NCBI GenBank assembly: GCA_947579605.1
Contig: OX388313.1
Coordinates: 26,415,214 to 26,479,213 of the forward strand
Reading direction: 5' to 3'
DNA: 64,000 bases
Source of the DNA: Athripsodes cinereus
Lineage: Eukaryota > Arthropoda > Insecta > Trichoptera > Leptoceridae
Under the pieces are notes generated by a model, which saw only the letters and a list, made by a program, of their open reading frames with translations, was not told the origin of the DNA and searched no databases. Made by a program: the position numbers and the translations under genes. Shown one piece after another: positions 45,843 through 58,826 of the stretch (positions are counted from its first letter, which is position 1; each line of letters begins with the position of its first letter).

Positions 45843-47354
45843 TGACGATATTATGATTAACGTTTTTTTGCATTATGAGATATCGCCCGAACTCGACTGT
45901 ACTAAAAAATGGTGAAAAACATAAACAAAAGTTTCCATTCAATCTTGATTAACTTTATTAGAAAAACGAATGTTTAATACTATCCATTTATTGAGTTCAG
46001 ATGATCTAATAGAAGAATAATGTATACAGTAAAGTTTAATGTCAATTTTGTTATATTTATCAAAAGCATTAACTATTATAAAACATCAATAGAGCAAACA
46101 ACAAAGAGATCAAAGATAAGTAAAGAATAATAATAGTGCCTACAATAAATATGTATAATAAAACATTATATTAAAGTATGTAGGTACAAATATTAATGTC
46201 AATGCAGATAGAACATAATAATATAATAACAATACTAAGTACAGCTCATGTATGGATGTAGGCACTGAAGAACATTAATATCTAAATAACGAGCTTTATA
46301 TGGGTATGAAAGGAGTTCAAAGAAAAGGATGTACACAAGGATATGAAAAATAAAAACGGAACAAAAAAATAATCAGGATTTATTAAAAATAATAATATTG
46401 AATTTATGCATGACTTTGTGAATAACTATATGACAATAAGCAATTACAATAACTGTCATACTGTTTTTGATGAAACTAAATTACGAGATAACTGGAGGAA
46501 TAAATATTATAGTACAAAAGCTGAAAGTTTTAGAGACTCCTTATTTTGGAGACTGTAATAGCTTTGTTTGATTCTTGCGATTCTGGAAACGATGTTCCAT
46601 ATTTTTCTTAATTTTGACAGCAATGGGTATTACACTCATAAATCATTCAAAAACATCAGTTTGAAATGAAATGCAAATGTTAAAGAGACCACCAAGCTAA
46701 AATATAAGAGAATTCTTTCTCATATGGCTTAAAACCAAAAAACCATTAAAGAGGCACTTTAAAGAATTGTTATAGACCACTAAAACTTAAAAAAAACATG
46801 AACACATATTGATTGATTTTACTTGTGTGTACCTAGTGTGAATGTTCATGTGGTTACTTTTGCGAGATAATCCATTTCATGGTAAAATAATATAAAATCA
46901 AAGGCAAAAGAAATGAAGTAGTAAACATTTTTGATTGTATATAACATTGATAAAAAAAAACATTACTTTTATACCCACGGATATCTATGAACAATCGTGA
47001 CTCTGAATGGACATGCATCAATTTGGTAGCACAATACTAATTTATATTGTTGTACGTAGCAAGTACTCGGTGAGTAAACAATTGTAATGTAAAATAACTA
47101 AAGGTTTTATTGTTCGTGGTAAAAAAATATGATGTAATAATGTTCGGAGTAGATTATCATTGTCATAAGATTGTTCACTTGAACTTGTACTAGGCTCAAA
47201 TAATAAAAGAACGTCAGAATAAAAGAGACTCAAAGGTTGTTTTTGATTGTTTGAAGATTTCAAGCAACTACTTCAACAAATCCATAGTGTGCATTCGTCA
47301 TATTCTACTCACTGTGTATCTATCTATCTTAACTATCAGAGAAAATCCTACACG
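45843..47354. other. AT-rich non-coding DNA
   Basis: I see no supported feature. Confidence 0.5.
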
Positions 47355-47552
47355 TTGAGTGGTCAGCTGACTTGTAATATACATACAAGTTGTCCTCACC
47401 GTGACACAAAAATAATTTAATCAGGATGGGTAGCATATCTCATCACTCCTTAATTGAAGATGATAAACATCTTATGTGTGGTAATTTACAGTTACATGCC
47501 TTTAACAAGACACTCGGAAATTAACAGGAGATTCACCGGAGGCTCCGGAGAA
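47355..47552 (-). repeat. S1 SINE-like copy lacking its tail
   Basis: In reverse orientation it keeps GTGGTCAGCTGACTTGTAAT, GTTGTCCTCACCGTG, TCAGGATGGGTAGCATATCT, CATGCCTTTAACAAGACACT, CGGAAATTAACAG and part of the 5' end. The TATAG end is lost. Confidence 0.65.
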
Positions 47553-49522
47553 TATAGACAATGCATTTGATAAAGAAAGATTCACTATATGACATAAAAA
47601 CAATTAGTGGCATGGCGATAGTTGCATGAAAATATTTTACAAGAAAATCTTTTGAGAATATGATTCGAGATTGGTGGTTACTAAATACGAATGCGAAATA
47701 GTAAATTTCAATAAAATAATATGTAGGTATAGATATTTATCTACAATGGATTAAATACTCTTTTATCCAAGATGAATAGAATTTTTTTTGACATCCAAAA
47801 CAGATTTTCAATTTAAAATTACAATTAACTCAAAAAAAAGTTATAAATTTCAGGCTAAAAGTATTAGGTATCAGATTGAAAACGTGAAACACTAACAATA
47901 AATATTTATTTCTTAAACGATTCCAGAAACTTTTATACGCAGCAAAAATATTAAAAACTTTTTGTTTTGTTAAACATATTATATTTTTACTATATTAAGT
48001 TTTTCTGAGTGAAAATATTACTTTTTATTAAAAAAAAACCTTTTTATTGCAAACATTTTGAAGAAAAATAACGCGAGAATGGAACGTAATAATATTCGAA
48101 CCACCTATATTAATATAAAATAAATGTTGACGTATAAACACTTGCCAGTGTAATAAAATAAGAAATTGTGTTGTGTAAAAAAAGGCTAATGATTGAAGAT
48201 ATTGGTATTCAATGACGGCACTGCATCGTAATAATAATAATATTACCATAATACACATTTCATTATGGAATCTTGATTGTTATTTATATTATTTCTCTCT
48301 TAATGCTCATTTTTTCTTTTATGGCAATACAGAATCACTGTCAGCGTGACACTGAATTTAAAAATTAAAAATGATGGCAAAAATTATATCGTTATGGTTC
48401 TTGTTTCAGATGGACGTATACTGAAAAATGTCGATAGTTTAAGAGATAGTTTCGTATTTTCAGTGAGGTAAGCTCAAGTTTGCATCTTGCTGCTCGCTTA
48501 GTTCATTTTCACACAACAAGCATTTGCTCATTGTAAGGATATTTGTAGCTAAGTTACAACCCAGACATATCTTTAAGAAAACTCGATGAGGTAATTTTAG
48601 AGAATAGAAAAAATCCAAAGTGTTAAGGATAAACTTCAACTTTCACAGGACAAAGAGGCCTAGATGGGGGGACATAACATGCCACTCAAATAAGATAGTG
48701 GCAGTAAAGAAGATCTGGTGGTCTAATTAATATTTATTGAGAGATTTAGGTTTATAGACAATAAGAAATTTATATCGAAATAGTGAATTAATATGGAAGA
48801 AACTATTACACCTCATCATACAACACACGGATATTGGCAGGATGGAGTTCTTTATAGATATAATAATATAAAAAATAACACAAAATAAAAGCTTATTTTT
48901 TCCAGTCGTAAGTTTTAATGACACAGTGATTTGGCTAAATGATGTCTACAATCGTATGATAAAGGTATTTTTATCCTCAGTATAAATCCTAATGCGAAAA
49001 GGCTCCATAAGAAACAAAAACCAAAAGCTTATATTCCTTTGCAATTTATTAAAATCTGTTCATTAATTACTACGAACTTTATTAAGCTCGCCAGATAACT
49101 TGTTTTTGCAATTTAATCTTTATTCTTTGATGATGCAAATATTTTTATACTTAATTCTAATCAACTTTATATTTTTGAATTGTTTTAGATACTAAACTTA
49201 CCTATATAAATATTATTAATAAACTTGGTGAGACAGGTGATGTCAGAATGACAAAGAACTCATCAAGAGGACAAAATAGTTGGGTCATAGAGGTGTTCGT
49301 CAAAGGGCTTTAATTCAACTTTCAGACCACAAACAATTGTGATTGCTATGAGGGTGTGTTCGAGTTAATATTATATCAAGATTGATTAACAAAATATAGG
49401 TTTATTACTCAAGAGTGCCGTAACCACATTGATAGTGAAGTACCTATCTATACAAAATCAGCAGTTTAACACATTACTATGAATCAACTTCATACTTTAC
49501 TAGACCATTTCATACTTAATAA
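47553..49522. other. AT-rich non-coding DNA
   Basis: No gene is visible. The GC-richer words at 48645-48710 and 49240-49310 might be very old LINE relics but are not supportable. Confidence 0.45.
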
Positions 49523-49640
49523 GGAGAGAGCTTTAAAAGACGGCTGAAGACGCATCTTTTTGCTGGAAGTTTCAGGTGATAGACGCGGTATACGGCGCCC
49601 TTGAGTTCATGTTTTGAGTAAACGGCGCTTCACACATTTT
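49523..49640 (+). pseudogene. LINE ORF2 C-terminus and 3' UTR, ATC-tail family
   Basis: The frame GESFKRRLKTHLFAGSFR ends at TGA 49577-49579. The UTR TAGACGCGGTATACGGCGCC, CTTGAG and AAACGGCG follow. The UTR is nearly identical to that after the relic at 22362. The final ATC tail is missing. Confidence 0.7.
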
Positions 49641-50127
49641 CCATATACCGTTTCTGAATACGTGTGACTTCTGGTAAAAAGGATGAATTTGAGGAATCAA
49701 TTATAGGACTCTCGTAGTAATATTGCCGAACGATGATGTTAAATTTTGCAACAGCGCATAGACTACCTATTACATTTTACGCTCAATCATAATTTACGAC
49801 TTTTCATTATCCGGCATAGATGATGTTCTGAACATATTAAGTGAATATATAATTTTCCGGAACCATGATTTCCGATGTTTTAGTTAAATGTCATGCATGG
49901 AAAATTGTTGAACATGAACAGAAATAAATAAATAAAAAAATGGTTCGATTCGTTCAAAACGAGTAAAATTTCAATTTGTGATTCTATGTATATTGTGTGT
50001 CCTATAGTACATGAAATATAACTGTGTATTTTGTTTAGTCTCGCGGTAAGTATTTAAAATAGTTAATTATTTCTTATATTATAATCAATTTGATTGTGTT
50101 ATTAAACACAAGTATCTTTTTGGCATC
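49641..50127. other. AT-rich non-coding DNA
   Basis: I see no supported feature. Confidence 0.45.
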
Positions 50128-50313
50128 TTGCTGTCCTGTTAAAGGCAGGTGTTCGAAATTTTTAATTTTATCGATGAAGTTTGCCAGCCATCCTGAATGT
50201 CTTATTTTTTGCTGGCACGAAGAGGACAGCTTGCATGCTTATAACATGGTATGCTGATCTGCTGGCTACCTTACTTGTGGGATACACCGCGATAGTATAG
50301 AAGTAGTAGCACT
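50128..50313 (+). repeat. S1 SINE-like copy
   Basis: This is a well-preserved sense copy: CTGTTAAAGGCAGGTGTTCG, ATCGATGAAGTTTGCC, CCATCCTGAATGTCTTATTT, GGCACGAAGAGGACAGCTTG, TGATCTGCTGGCTACCTTAC, TTGTGGGATACACCGCGATA and GTATAGAAGTAGTAGC. The first third is missing, as in 5' truncation. Confidence 0.8.
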
Positions 50314-50824
50314 GACTAGAGATTCACCCCGCCCCCTGATATTTCAAAAGTCGTAGACTCCTAGCATCGAAGAGAGACCCACCTCCACCCGAATATCTCA
50401 GGAGTCGTAAGCTCCTTAACTCCTAGAAGTCAATTTTTCTTCTTGGCTTACATAACCTATAAATACAAGTTTATTTTGCAAACGGCACTGTTATCGATAT
50501 TAACTTTTTGCAAACCCTCGTTTTTCACTGCTGGATGTAGGTTTCATCAAAACTCTTCCACGCTCTTTGTTACCGAGTAACGCGAACCTATTGATTTCTC
50601 ATTATAAGGGCAATATCATAAACCCACCTTATTTGAGGTATGTTTACAATTTCATTATCCTTTGTCTGTATTAAAAAATTCTAAAAATCTACCTATCATC
50701 CTCTAATCTTGCCATGTGACCAGTCTATTGCCATTTTAGGTTGGATACTTTTTCGATAACAAGTTTTGCCTTTTACTGGCTGTTGTTATCAATATCTCTT
50801 TAAGATTCTCTTTTCATATCTATA
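50314..50824. other. Non-coding DNA with a small imperfect duplication
   Basis: At 50325-50425 two imperfect units share TATTTCA(A/G) or TATCTCAGG followed by AGTCGTARRCTCC. No gene is visible. Confidence 0.45.
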
Positions 50825-51390
50825 CTTGTTTACAAAATACTCTATTCCACGTCTTCTCCCTATTATTTAAAAGAAAATTTCGAGTATTTAGCGAGCCATG
50901 GCCTACCATTGCGATCCAATAACGAGCGTCTTCTGGCAATTCCTACACACAGTAACAATTATTTCTCGAAATCATTCTCAGTTTATGGTGCTCGTTGTTG
51001 GAATAATCTTCCTTCTTCGCATAGAGTTTCACAATCGTTCAATGTCTTTAAATCTTATGTTAAGGAAAAAATGCTATCTTCTAACTCAGTATCCGTTCCT
51101 TAGCCCCCCCCCTCCTCTGATCCATAATCCCTACCACATGCTGGGTGTGTGTCAAATATATTATTTTAAATTTTGTTTTTTTTTCTTTTGTTGTGTTTTG
51201 ATATTTTGTATGTTTTTTTTGTAAGTAAATTTGTTTTTACTAGTTTCATGTCAATGTGTCGTGGTTAGATGGAAGAAATCACTTTATAGTGATAATCTCG
51301 CCACTGCACATCGTCCTAGTTTCTAAAATTTTATATTATTTTGTTAACACTGTTATGTAATGATGATGTGCAAAAAGAATAAATAAATAA
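50825..51390 (+). pseudogene. Sister CR1-like LINE: ORF2 C-terminus and 3' UTR
   Basis: The frame LVYKILYSTSSPYYLKENFE continues with YLASHGLPLRSNNERLLAIP, then SFSVYGARCWNNLPSSHRV and a TAG at 51101-51103. It aligns throughout with the last ~90 residues of the intact ORF2 (LLYKVLF, FEFLHSHGLPLRS, SFSVHGARLWNQLP) but is clearly diverged, so it is a separate family. The UTR keeps a TGGAAGAAAT...CTCGCC core. A 6-bp hairpin pairs 51278-51283 with 51288-51293, and a stem pairs 51305-51315 with 51362-51372. It ends in an AATA tail. It is 5'-truncated and not functional. Confidence 0.85.
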
Positions 51391-51903
51391 ATATCACCGC
51401 TTGACATTTTAATTCACAAGAAATATTTCGCAGCGTGCCCTTGATAATAAGGCATTTCTTTATTTTATATATCTCTAAAGATATAGTATCTACTGATAAA
51501 TTTAAATATAGAAGGCGCCTACTCACTTACTCGCATCAATTTTAAAATTTAAATATCACACACAATGTGTTCCATGGCCAATGGAGCGAGACGATTTGAA
51601 TGAATGACAGCTACAATATTATGCACTATTACTATTATTGAATAACCTATTACACAATGTTACGATATTGATAGCGATATGTATAACAAACTAATAAGGT
51701 ATAGCTGCCCCGCAAATAATTAACTCAACACATCCATAACATGTGTAAATTCACCTGCCAGTTTATTATAATCGCACTGTTTTAAAGTATTTAATTTGTC
51801 AATTGCGCAACGCATTAGTTTAATACTACCCCGCCAAGTAAGGTTGGCAGGATAGTAATAAAAATATACATGAATAATACTGTAACATCTTCAGTTCAGT
51901 TCC
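51391..51903. other. AT-rich non-coding DNA
   Basis: I see no supported feature. Confidence 0.45.
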
Positions 51904-52012
51904 ATTTTTGCTGACATGGAGAGGACAGTCGGTATATTCATTTTATGCAGCTAGTTTACTGGCTTTTACATTTAATTGTGGGATGTGCCGTGATAGCATG
52001 TACAGATGTAGA
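51904..52012 (+). repeat. S1 SINE-like copy, 3' part
   Basis: TTTGCTGACATGGAGAGGAC, then AGCTAGTTTACTGGC, a small insertion, and TTGTGGGATGTGCCGTGATA, GCATG. The tail is decayed. Confidence 0.6.
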
Positions 52013-54559
52013 ATAGATATTTAGATACAATACGTAATCAGTCACTACTAAGACGTTTTGTGTGTTTACAAATGTTACAGATAAAATCGACTGATTACCT
52101 CAAATTTAGAAAAGTTGGAATGCTCGTACAGAGCTTTGTCTTCAAAATACTGATCAAATAGAATATTTTTTTACACAATCAATTCTTCAAAACTAATTTT
52201 TAATTTAACAAATTCTGTTAATTAATTTTGACAATGATGGATGTTCTAATTGTTGAATAATATTTAATTTCAACCAATAATTACAAATTAATTGCTGGCA
52301 ATGTGTACATATTGCCACATACCTGCTTCCATAGGTACTATTTATTTATTCCGGTTAGAGTGTTAATATTATGTATTACCTGTCTGTGTAGAATATTCTG
52401 TTCTGCATGATTGGTTGACTGGAAGACGTCAGTCGATGGCAGGTGTTAGATAGAAAAGACATTAGACTTACCTGTAACAAGAAAAAACAGGTAATTAATT
52501 AATTTGTAATAATATGCCTTACAATAGATAACCTTAAAGTTAGGTTGATATTGAGGTAATCGATTTATTAATATAAGAGATAGTTTTAATGTGTTAGCGT
52601 TTATTCGTTTGTAAATAAATTTACTATTGATATATTTATCAGACAAGTAACAAAAAATGCATGCTCTTTAAAAAATTGATTCAATCCAGACTAGTTTCGT
52701 TTTATAGATTTTTTTATTATAATATTATGCATTGTAGAGTAATGTTTTATTTGTAATTTTGTATTTATGTATTGTAAAATGATGAGATAAACAAAAATAG
52801 ATACTCTTATTACATACGGCATCTCATATTGGTTACTTCTAATGAATTACATTGTGCAAAAAAAATTATAATATCGGATCCTATATAGTAAGCAAGACAT
52901 AACAGGCTTGGTTTGATATTGATAGTATGCTAGACAAAATTAATTAATAAATTTGTATATTTTCTATGGTCTCCAATCTAAATAGAATAATTTCATCTAT
53001 TTTACAGGACATGTGTTGTGTTGTATCCTTGTCGGTCCCTTCTCCACACACCACATTATTCTCACTATCATGCTGTCCCAATGGAAGGATGTTATTTTGC
53101 CACAAATAGGGGCATCCTCATCCATTTTTAGGACAACTAAATTGCCTACGAAGACAGTTTAAAGAGGACAAACTAAAACTCGGAGATGGGGAAAATTGTA
53201 ATACCTACCTAATTCATAGGCATAGACAATTTCAAAAATAAAAATAGAAGACCCCTAAACCTTTTTAAAGGTCTAATTTTCGACTCAATCAAAAGATGTC
53301 AGGTTTGCCAAATGCCGAATTACAAAATAGCGGCATCTAATGGGCATTTTGATTACATAATGAATCAACTCTAAGGCATTTCATTTTGCATAATACCTAA
53401 ACAACAGGAAGTATGTAAGAGATAGAAGGAAATAATATGTTTGTTACATTTTCTAAAGCTAGATTTTGTACAGAAGTTTAGGAGATGAACACACCATGCG
53501 TATATATTTACAATTATAAAAATGTGGAATTGCGTAACCATTACGTTTCACCTAATATTTTCAGAGATAATTTGAAAATACAATATGAAGGATGATGACG
53601 GATGATTTCTGCGGCACCGTTTAATAACACCGAGTATCCATCTCAATGGATGTCTTAGGACTCTTGAGATTGCTCCTGAACGTTGTTTAGGAGAAAATAT
53701 ACGCGACTGAGCTATTTAATTTCTTGGTTTTTCGTATATGGGTACTATCTGTCTGATTTATATTTAAAAAATCATTCAGTTCTATTCATTATACTCTATG
53801 CTTACTTTAAAAAGGATGCGATATGGGAGAACAGGCAGATAATTATATTTTAATATAAATTTCAATTTAATGAAAAGATATATAATTAATTGAATGGGTA
53901 GAAGAACATGGAACTAAACGCAAACAATATCGTGTGAATATTATTTCACTTAAACTATCCAGAAGTATTAATAAAAATAGAAAAAGAACTGAATTGTGAA
54001 CTAACATGTTGCATAATTTCTCATTATGCAACATGTAAGTAAAATTAATCACATTAGTATTGACGCAATAAAATGTGTTCGACACGATGTTGTTTTTTTT
54101 TAATCAAAAATCGAATTTAGGGTCATTATGTTGTTCCAGAGATCTAATCCATATGACATAATCCCAAGAGGGACGGGGATCTATCGAACGATCCACGTAA
54201 CGTCAATCACCTTTAGCCAAGTTGATTAATAATAGCGATTCGTGTTTCGGACTTTTAATAATATATATTATTTATTTGATCGTGGTGAAATTAGGAAAAG
54301 TAATTTTCGATCATTTCAAAAATGGTATCGACTCAATTCTAGAATTTTATTTTAAATTTTATGAACTTTTAGGCAGTTAATTGTATAATTTGATTTGGAT
54401 TAGTAAAAATATATATATTTTTAAAAAAACTTGTGAACTCTAAATTGTAACCGTATAATATATGTATACTAGTTTTTAATCATTTTGTTTTGATTTTTTT
54501 AAGAGTAATATTTGACCTTTTGTACATGCTATTTATATCTGAATTTTGAGATATTATTT
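52013..54559. other. AT-rich non-coding DNA
   Basis: No gene is visible. The word TTAGACTTACCTGTAACAA near 52465 is close to one at the start of each 908-bp tandem unit, and a decayed GATGATTTCTGCGGCACCGT, TTAA block near 53600 may be a minus-strand ATC-family UTR relic. Confidence 0.45.
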
Positions 54560-54826
54560 GACATAAAGTCTGTAGAATCCCCGAAAAAGAATTAGCATCC
54601 CACTCTTTTCTGTAAATTTTAAAGTGTCTTGTAAAATACAGGTGTTCGTGAAATCTCACGCATAAAACAATTAACACCGACAATTCAGCGATGAAGCAAG
54701 CCACACATCCTGAATATATCGTTTTATATTGGTACGGAGAAGACAATCTATATGTTTTTAACTTAATTTTAGTTTGCTGGCTACCCCACTTGTCGAAATG
54801 CTGTGATATATAGTAGTAGTAGTATT
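54560..54826 (+). repeat. S1 SINE-like copy, full length
   Basis: It runs from GTAGAATCCCCGAAAAAGAA through CATCCCACTCTTTTCTGTAA, AAGTGTCTTGTAAAATACAG, GTGTTCGTG, TCAGCGATGAAGC, CATCCTGAATATATCG, GGTACGGAGAAGACA, TTTGCTGGCTACCCCACTTG and TCGAAATGCTGTGATATATA to a GTAGTAGTAGT tail. Its 5' boundary agrees with the copies at 20440 and 45565. Confidence 0.75.
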
Positions 54827-54940
54827 AATAAGCGCTTAAAATACATAGAAGTGAAATTACCGATGCAAAAGTGATAGAAAAAGTTTTTTCATCTCGATTT
54901 AATGACATTGATTTCATTGAAGATCCTTTTTAATTTCTAG

Positions 54941-55125
54941 TTCTTCTTCTTCGCCCTCGCCTTTATCCCATTTATTTGGGATCGGCTCTACTAGTCCTCA
55001 TCTTCCGGTCCCCTGCATCCTCTGAACGCAACTCTGTCTCCTTAAGATCCCTGGCAATTGTGTACATCCAGGTGGTCACTGGTCTGTCTGGTTTTCTGGG
55101 TACTACTTCTACGTCCATTGTCCTT
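54941..55125 (-). pseudogene. RTE-like LINE C-terminus with GAA tail
   Basis: The minus strand encodes PRKPDRPVTTWMYTIARDLK, then ETELRSEDAGDRKM and SRADPK, ending at TAA (complement of 54972-54974), followed by a GAAGAAGAA tail. R-P-x-T-T-W-x-x-x-I-x-x-D-L and R-A-D-P-x-stop are standard ends of a widespread RTE-like group. I see no stop within the surviving part. It is 5'-truncated. Confidence 0.75.
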
Positions 55126-55415
55126 TATAAATTCTACATAAAATAGCATACACATAGGATTCATTTCACTTCCCCACGTGAGTTATTATCAAGTAAGAAT
55201 GAAAGTCTCGCATAGTTTTCGCCTTAAAAAGAATAATACATTCTAATCTAGCACCACCAGCAACAACTGTCGTCTTAATTAAGAAATACTTTCAACAATA
55301 TTAGTTGTGTTGTGACCCGTCCTATCACCTTGCAATAATACCAGACCAGTAATAATAATATGATATAATTGGACAGCTCCGTTTTAGATGCCAACAGGAA
55401 ACAAATGCAATAATG
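55126..55415. other. Non-coding DNA
   Basis: I see no supported feature. Confidence 0.45.
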
Positions 55416-55423
55416 GGTTAGGG

Positions 55424-55969
55424 CAGTGGTCGACAATTTTTTTAATCAAAAGTTCAAATGCCCAGTACAACAACAATTCAAATGTCCTTTAAATTTCAAA
55501 TTTCTCTATTGTTGGTGAGGGAGTGATAAATTAGAGCTATCAAGACATCTCCCATAAGCGAGGTAACCAGTTAACTCACTGCATGCTTTGAATATACCAA
55601 CAGGAGAGCCTCACCGTGCTTTATTCTATTTTCAAAAAATAAAGACTTATTATGAAATTACTATTAATTGTAGGTATAAGTCAATCAATAAATAGTAAGG
55701 TATATTAAACAGAAACTTAAAAACAATACAGTGAACAAAATATTGAGTAATTATGAAATTAAATTAAACTACAAAAATATATCAAAAAACAATTCAATAA
55801 ATTTGAGCTCCAGTTAAATTCAGTATGAAATATCAACCTCAGAGATTCGCGACGGTGACAAATTTGCAATGATCTCATTTTATCTAGTGTAATTTAGGTT
55901 AAAAATTAGGTTTGGGAATGTAAGAAACCTGACTAATTGTGCTATAGAGCCGCGGTTTGCCTACCCCTG
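55424..55969. mobile_element. hAT-type miniature element with 8-bp target duplication
   Basis: The ends are CAGTGGTCGACAA and, inverted, CAGGGGTAGGCAA, the CAGNGGT...CAA type of many hAT elements. The element is flanked by a perfect 8-bp direct repeat, GGTTAGGG (55416-55423 and 55970-55977), the length hAT transposases produce. There is no transposase frame over 546 bp, so it depends on an autonomous relative. It carries an S1 copy inside. Confidence 0.85.
55533..55625 (-). repeat. S1 SINE-like copy nested in the hAT element
   Basis: In reverse orientation: CTATCAAGACATCTCCCATA, AGCGAGGTAACCAGTTAACT, CACTGCATGC and AGAGCCTCACCGTGC. The element is decayed and lacks the tail and 5' half. Confidence 0.45.
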
Positions 55970-55977
55970 GGTTAGGG

Positions 55978-57109
55978 CTATCGCCTCGGGCCCCAGACTT
56001 ATGCGTGCACTTTATTATTATTTTTACGTCTATGATGATGATGGCACGCACTTTTTGTGCGTACATTATGCAAATTTGGGGGGCTAATTTTACAATATAT
56101 TAACCTTTACGTACAAAATGTTAAAGATAGACAGAAAATTACAGTTAAACTGTATTAATGATTACTGAACCATTTGAAATTCTTACGCAACGTGATGTTA
56201 AATTTTAAAAACACCTTTTGCAGAATATTTCGACATACTTGTGTGAACACAATAAACACAGCTCTAAGGAACAATTCTTATCAAATGTAAAGGGTTAAAA
56301 AAAAAAACTTAATAAGCATGCATTATTAATTTATACAAAATGTTGCTGTAATGAAATATGCTATAATTATGATATATTGCAATGCATTTATGATTATGGC
56401 AAACCTTAACACATGTGCATAAACAATTCCCAGATTGCAGTTTTTTAAACATAACATTTTTTTAAAAAGATAATGTGAATGGTGGAAACTCATTTATATT
56501 CTAAGCTCCGGAGAGGAACGTCAAAGGGCGAATTAATTGATAAAAAAGTATGTACATATTTGCGAGTTTTACATCATAAAAGAGTACAGTTTTAAAATAA
56601 ATGTTATATATGCCTACTACAAAACAACATAAAACTCGTGTAGATGTGATAGAGAGAGTTTAATTTAATTATAGAACACAGGGAAATATTATTTCTATTA
56701 TTTATCCAGAAACAATTCGAATCAGGAAAAGAATGAACATTCAGCTTAAATGGATCTTCTTCTGTAGGTATTCTTAAAAGTTTTTATATTAAACTGGATA
56801 AATAACAATATTATATCTACTGAAATTTTCGATAAATACACAGTTTATTTATATATATTTTTTATTTATTATTTCGTAAATAAAGATGATAATAATAATA
56901 TCTCTAAATATATCGACGAAAAGCCATAAAATGAAATTTATGATTTAAAGTACGTAAATTGAGATGCGCGGAAGAACGAAAAATAATCGTACTCAACTAC
57001 ATAACATAACCACGAGTAGATAATACTCTTTATGTATATGTATGTAATAGAGATGATTTTATATAAATATAACTGCTCCTTTTTAATTACAGAATAAAAA
57101 TTTGTCGAA
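55978..57109. other. AT-rich non-coding DNA
   Basis: I see no supported feature; the GATGATGATG run near 56033 is short. Confidence 0.45.
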
Positions 57110-57565
57110 TCCATCATCTCGTCCTATAATTCTACAATCGGGAACACAGGGCAGAAACCAGTCCTCTCCATTCAGAGAGCCTCGGCGTCAATTGAATCAT
57201 TTCTATCCACGACATTCCCAGCCTTCTGTAGCCGTTGTCAATGTCGTCATAGGAATGGTGTATTATTAAATAGGGAAGGATGTTGGAAGCCTTGTGGACT
57301 CTTTCAAAACATGATATAATTAGGACCTTTGTCCTGCATCAAAGACATCATAGATCCATGCACTGGCGAACAGTATCATACGCTCATACCCAACATAAAA
57401 AGTCTATCCAAGACACTCATTTTGTAAACCTATCATCCTCTGATTCGAACCCTGGTTAGGTGCGAAGACTCGCAGCCATATAGGGACAATACAGGCATAA
57501 AACAGGCGGCACATCATCCCCACAGGATCCAGACGCTCTCCAAACTCGACTGTTCATGTTACTGA
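57110..57565 (-). pseudogene. RTE-like LINE RT thumb to C-terminus, decayed
   Basis: On the minus strand the right part reads CFMPVLSLYGCES (the LYGCE-W motif after the RT core). The left part reads GYRRLGMSWIEMIQLTPRLS, then EWRGLVSALCS and a stop. The order on the minus strand is correct for one ORF2 3' portion. Frameshifts and stops interrupt it between the parts. The relic at 4185-4320 matches the left part. Confidence 0.6.
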
Positions 57566-58212
57566 AAGCTGGCAACTCCTATGTGGATTGGCAACTTCGT
57601 TAAAAATAACAGTGAAAATATTATGTTTATTCAATATCGTCTTTTGTGCTTTGATTTTGGAAGAAGTACAACATCAAACAATAATTGGAAATCAAATAAG
57701 TTTTTATACAAGCTTCCAATACAAAAGTTAAACACATTTTATTTTTGTAACATGTTCATCAAAATATCACTGTGATTTTCTTGTTTATAACATATCTAAT
57801 CTCCATACACAGAATATAGAGATAATATTATTATTTATTTAAATTATTATGAAGTTATTTACTTCCTAAATATACAAGTATATCAAAAGTATATAAAATA
57901 AACATAATATAGGCAAGCCTCCCAGCTATATTCCAAGGGAATTAAGGGAGGGAAAAGTAATAAAAAACAAACGTATATTATAATAATAACTATACATATA
58001 GGTAATATTATTATGGTAAATTTATGAATAAACTTGTAGAAAGCTTTTGATAAAAAAAGATATTATAGTTTTTATAGACATACGGACTTATCACGTAGTA
58101 GCTCTTACAGGGTATGCAAAGAGAAAAGTCTGTATTAATTTTAAATTCATCTTTAATTTAGCAACAAGGTATGCCATCTAAAGTGATACAGTATGTTTCA
58201 ATATAGTACACT
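57566..58212. other. AT-rich non-coding DNA
   Basis: I see no supported feature. Confidence 0.45.
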
Positions 58213-58310
58213 CTCGGCGATGAGGCACGAAAATAAAACCCGTATATTGATTGCACTAATTACCCCGCTTGTGAGAAAATCCGTGATTTGTATGGAGATA
58301 GTAGACTGAT
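58213..58310 (+). repeat. S1 SINE-like copy, shortened
   Basis: GGCGATGAGGCACG, then TTGCACTAATTACCCCGCTT, GTGAGAAAATCCGTGATTTG and a GGAGATAGTAGAC end. The blocks are in order but decayed, and the middle is shortened. Confidence 0.5.
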
Positions 58311-58334
58311 ATTTATAAACACTGTATTTTTTTT

Positions 58335-58400
58335 TCTTTTCGTTCTTCTTTCTCCTCCTCGGGAACGGAGGGTTGCAAAAACCCTTTTCCGTAATTCAAG
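58335..58400 (-). repeat. Possible RTE-like 3' tail
   Basis: On the minus strand a CAACCCTCCGTTCCCGAGGA block precedes a GAGAAAGAAGAACGAAAAG purine tail. It resembles the CTCCGTTAGGAG end of the relic at 32994. Weak. Confidence 0.35.
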
Positions 58401-58826
58401 ATCAAAATTTCAGTTTTATTATAGATAACTTTAGAGTAACCTCCAGATCTCAGATCACCTCTGTGTCATATACATAACACTTAGTTCGGTAAAGTGATTC
58501 CTACAAAATAACGGGTATAAGTGATAGTAAAAAAATTATTACATTTTTTATATGATATTGATTATTTATTATGCATGGACGTAAGTGAAAACGTAATGCA
58601 GTGCCTGTTTCCTAACAATAGTCCGCCTTATAAAATATAGATAGTTACATAAAATATACAAATTATTATGTATGTTGAAAGGCAATACATTAATTTAATG
58701 TGAATGGAGATTCTATATTATGTTGGTAGATACAATCAATGAATAGGTACCTAATACATGTGTGCCAGTCAAGAAAACCCTCCTTTACTATTGGTCGTTC
58801 AATGGATTGAACGACAAAGTGACTTA

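Noticed and set aside
55416..55423. GGTTAGGG resembling insect telomeric TTAGG
   Set aside because: A single unit on each side of a hAT-type element is explained fully as its target duplication.
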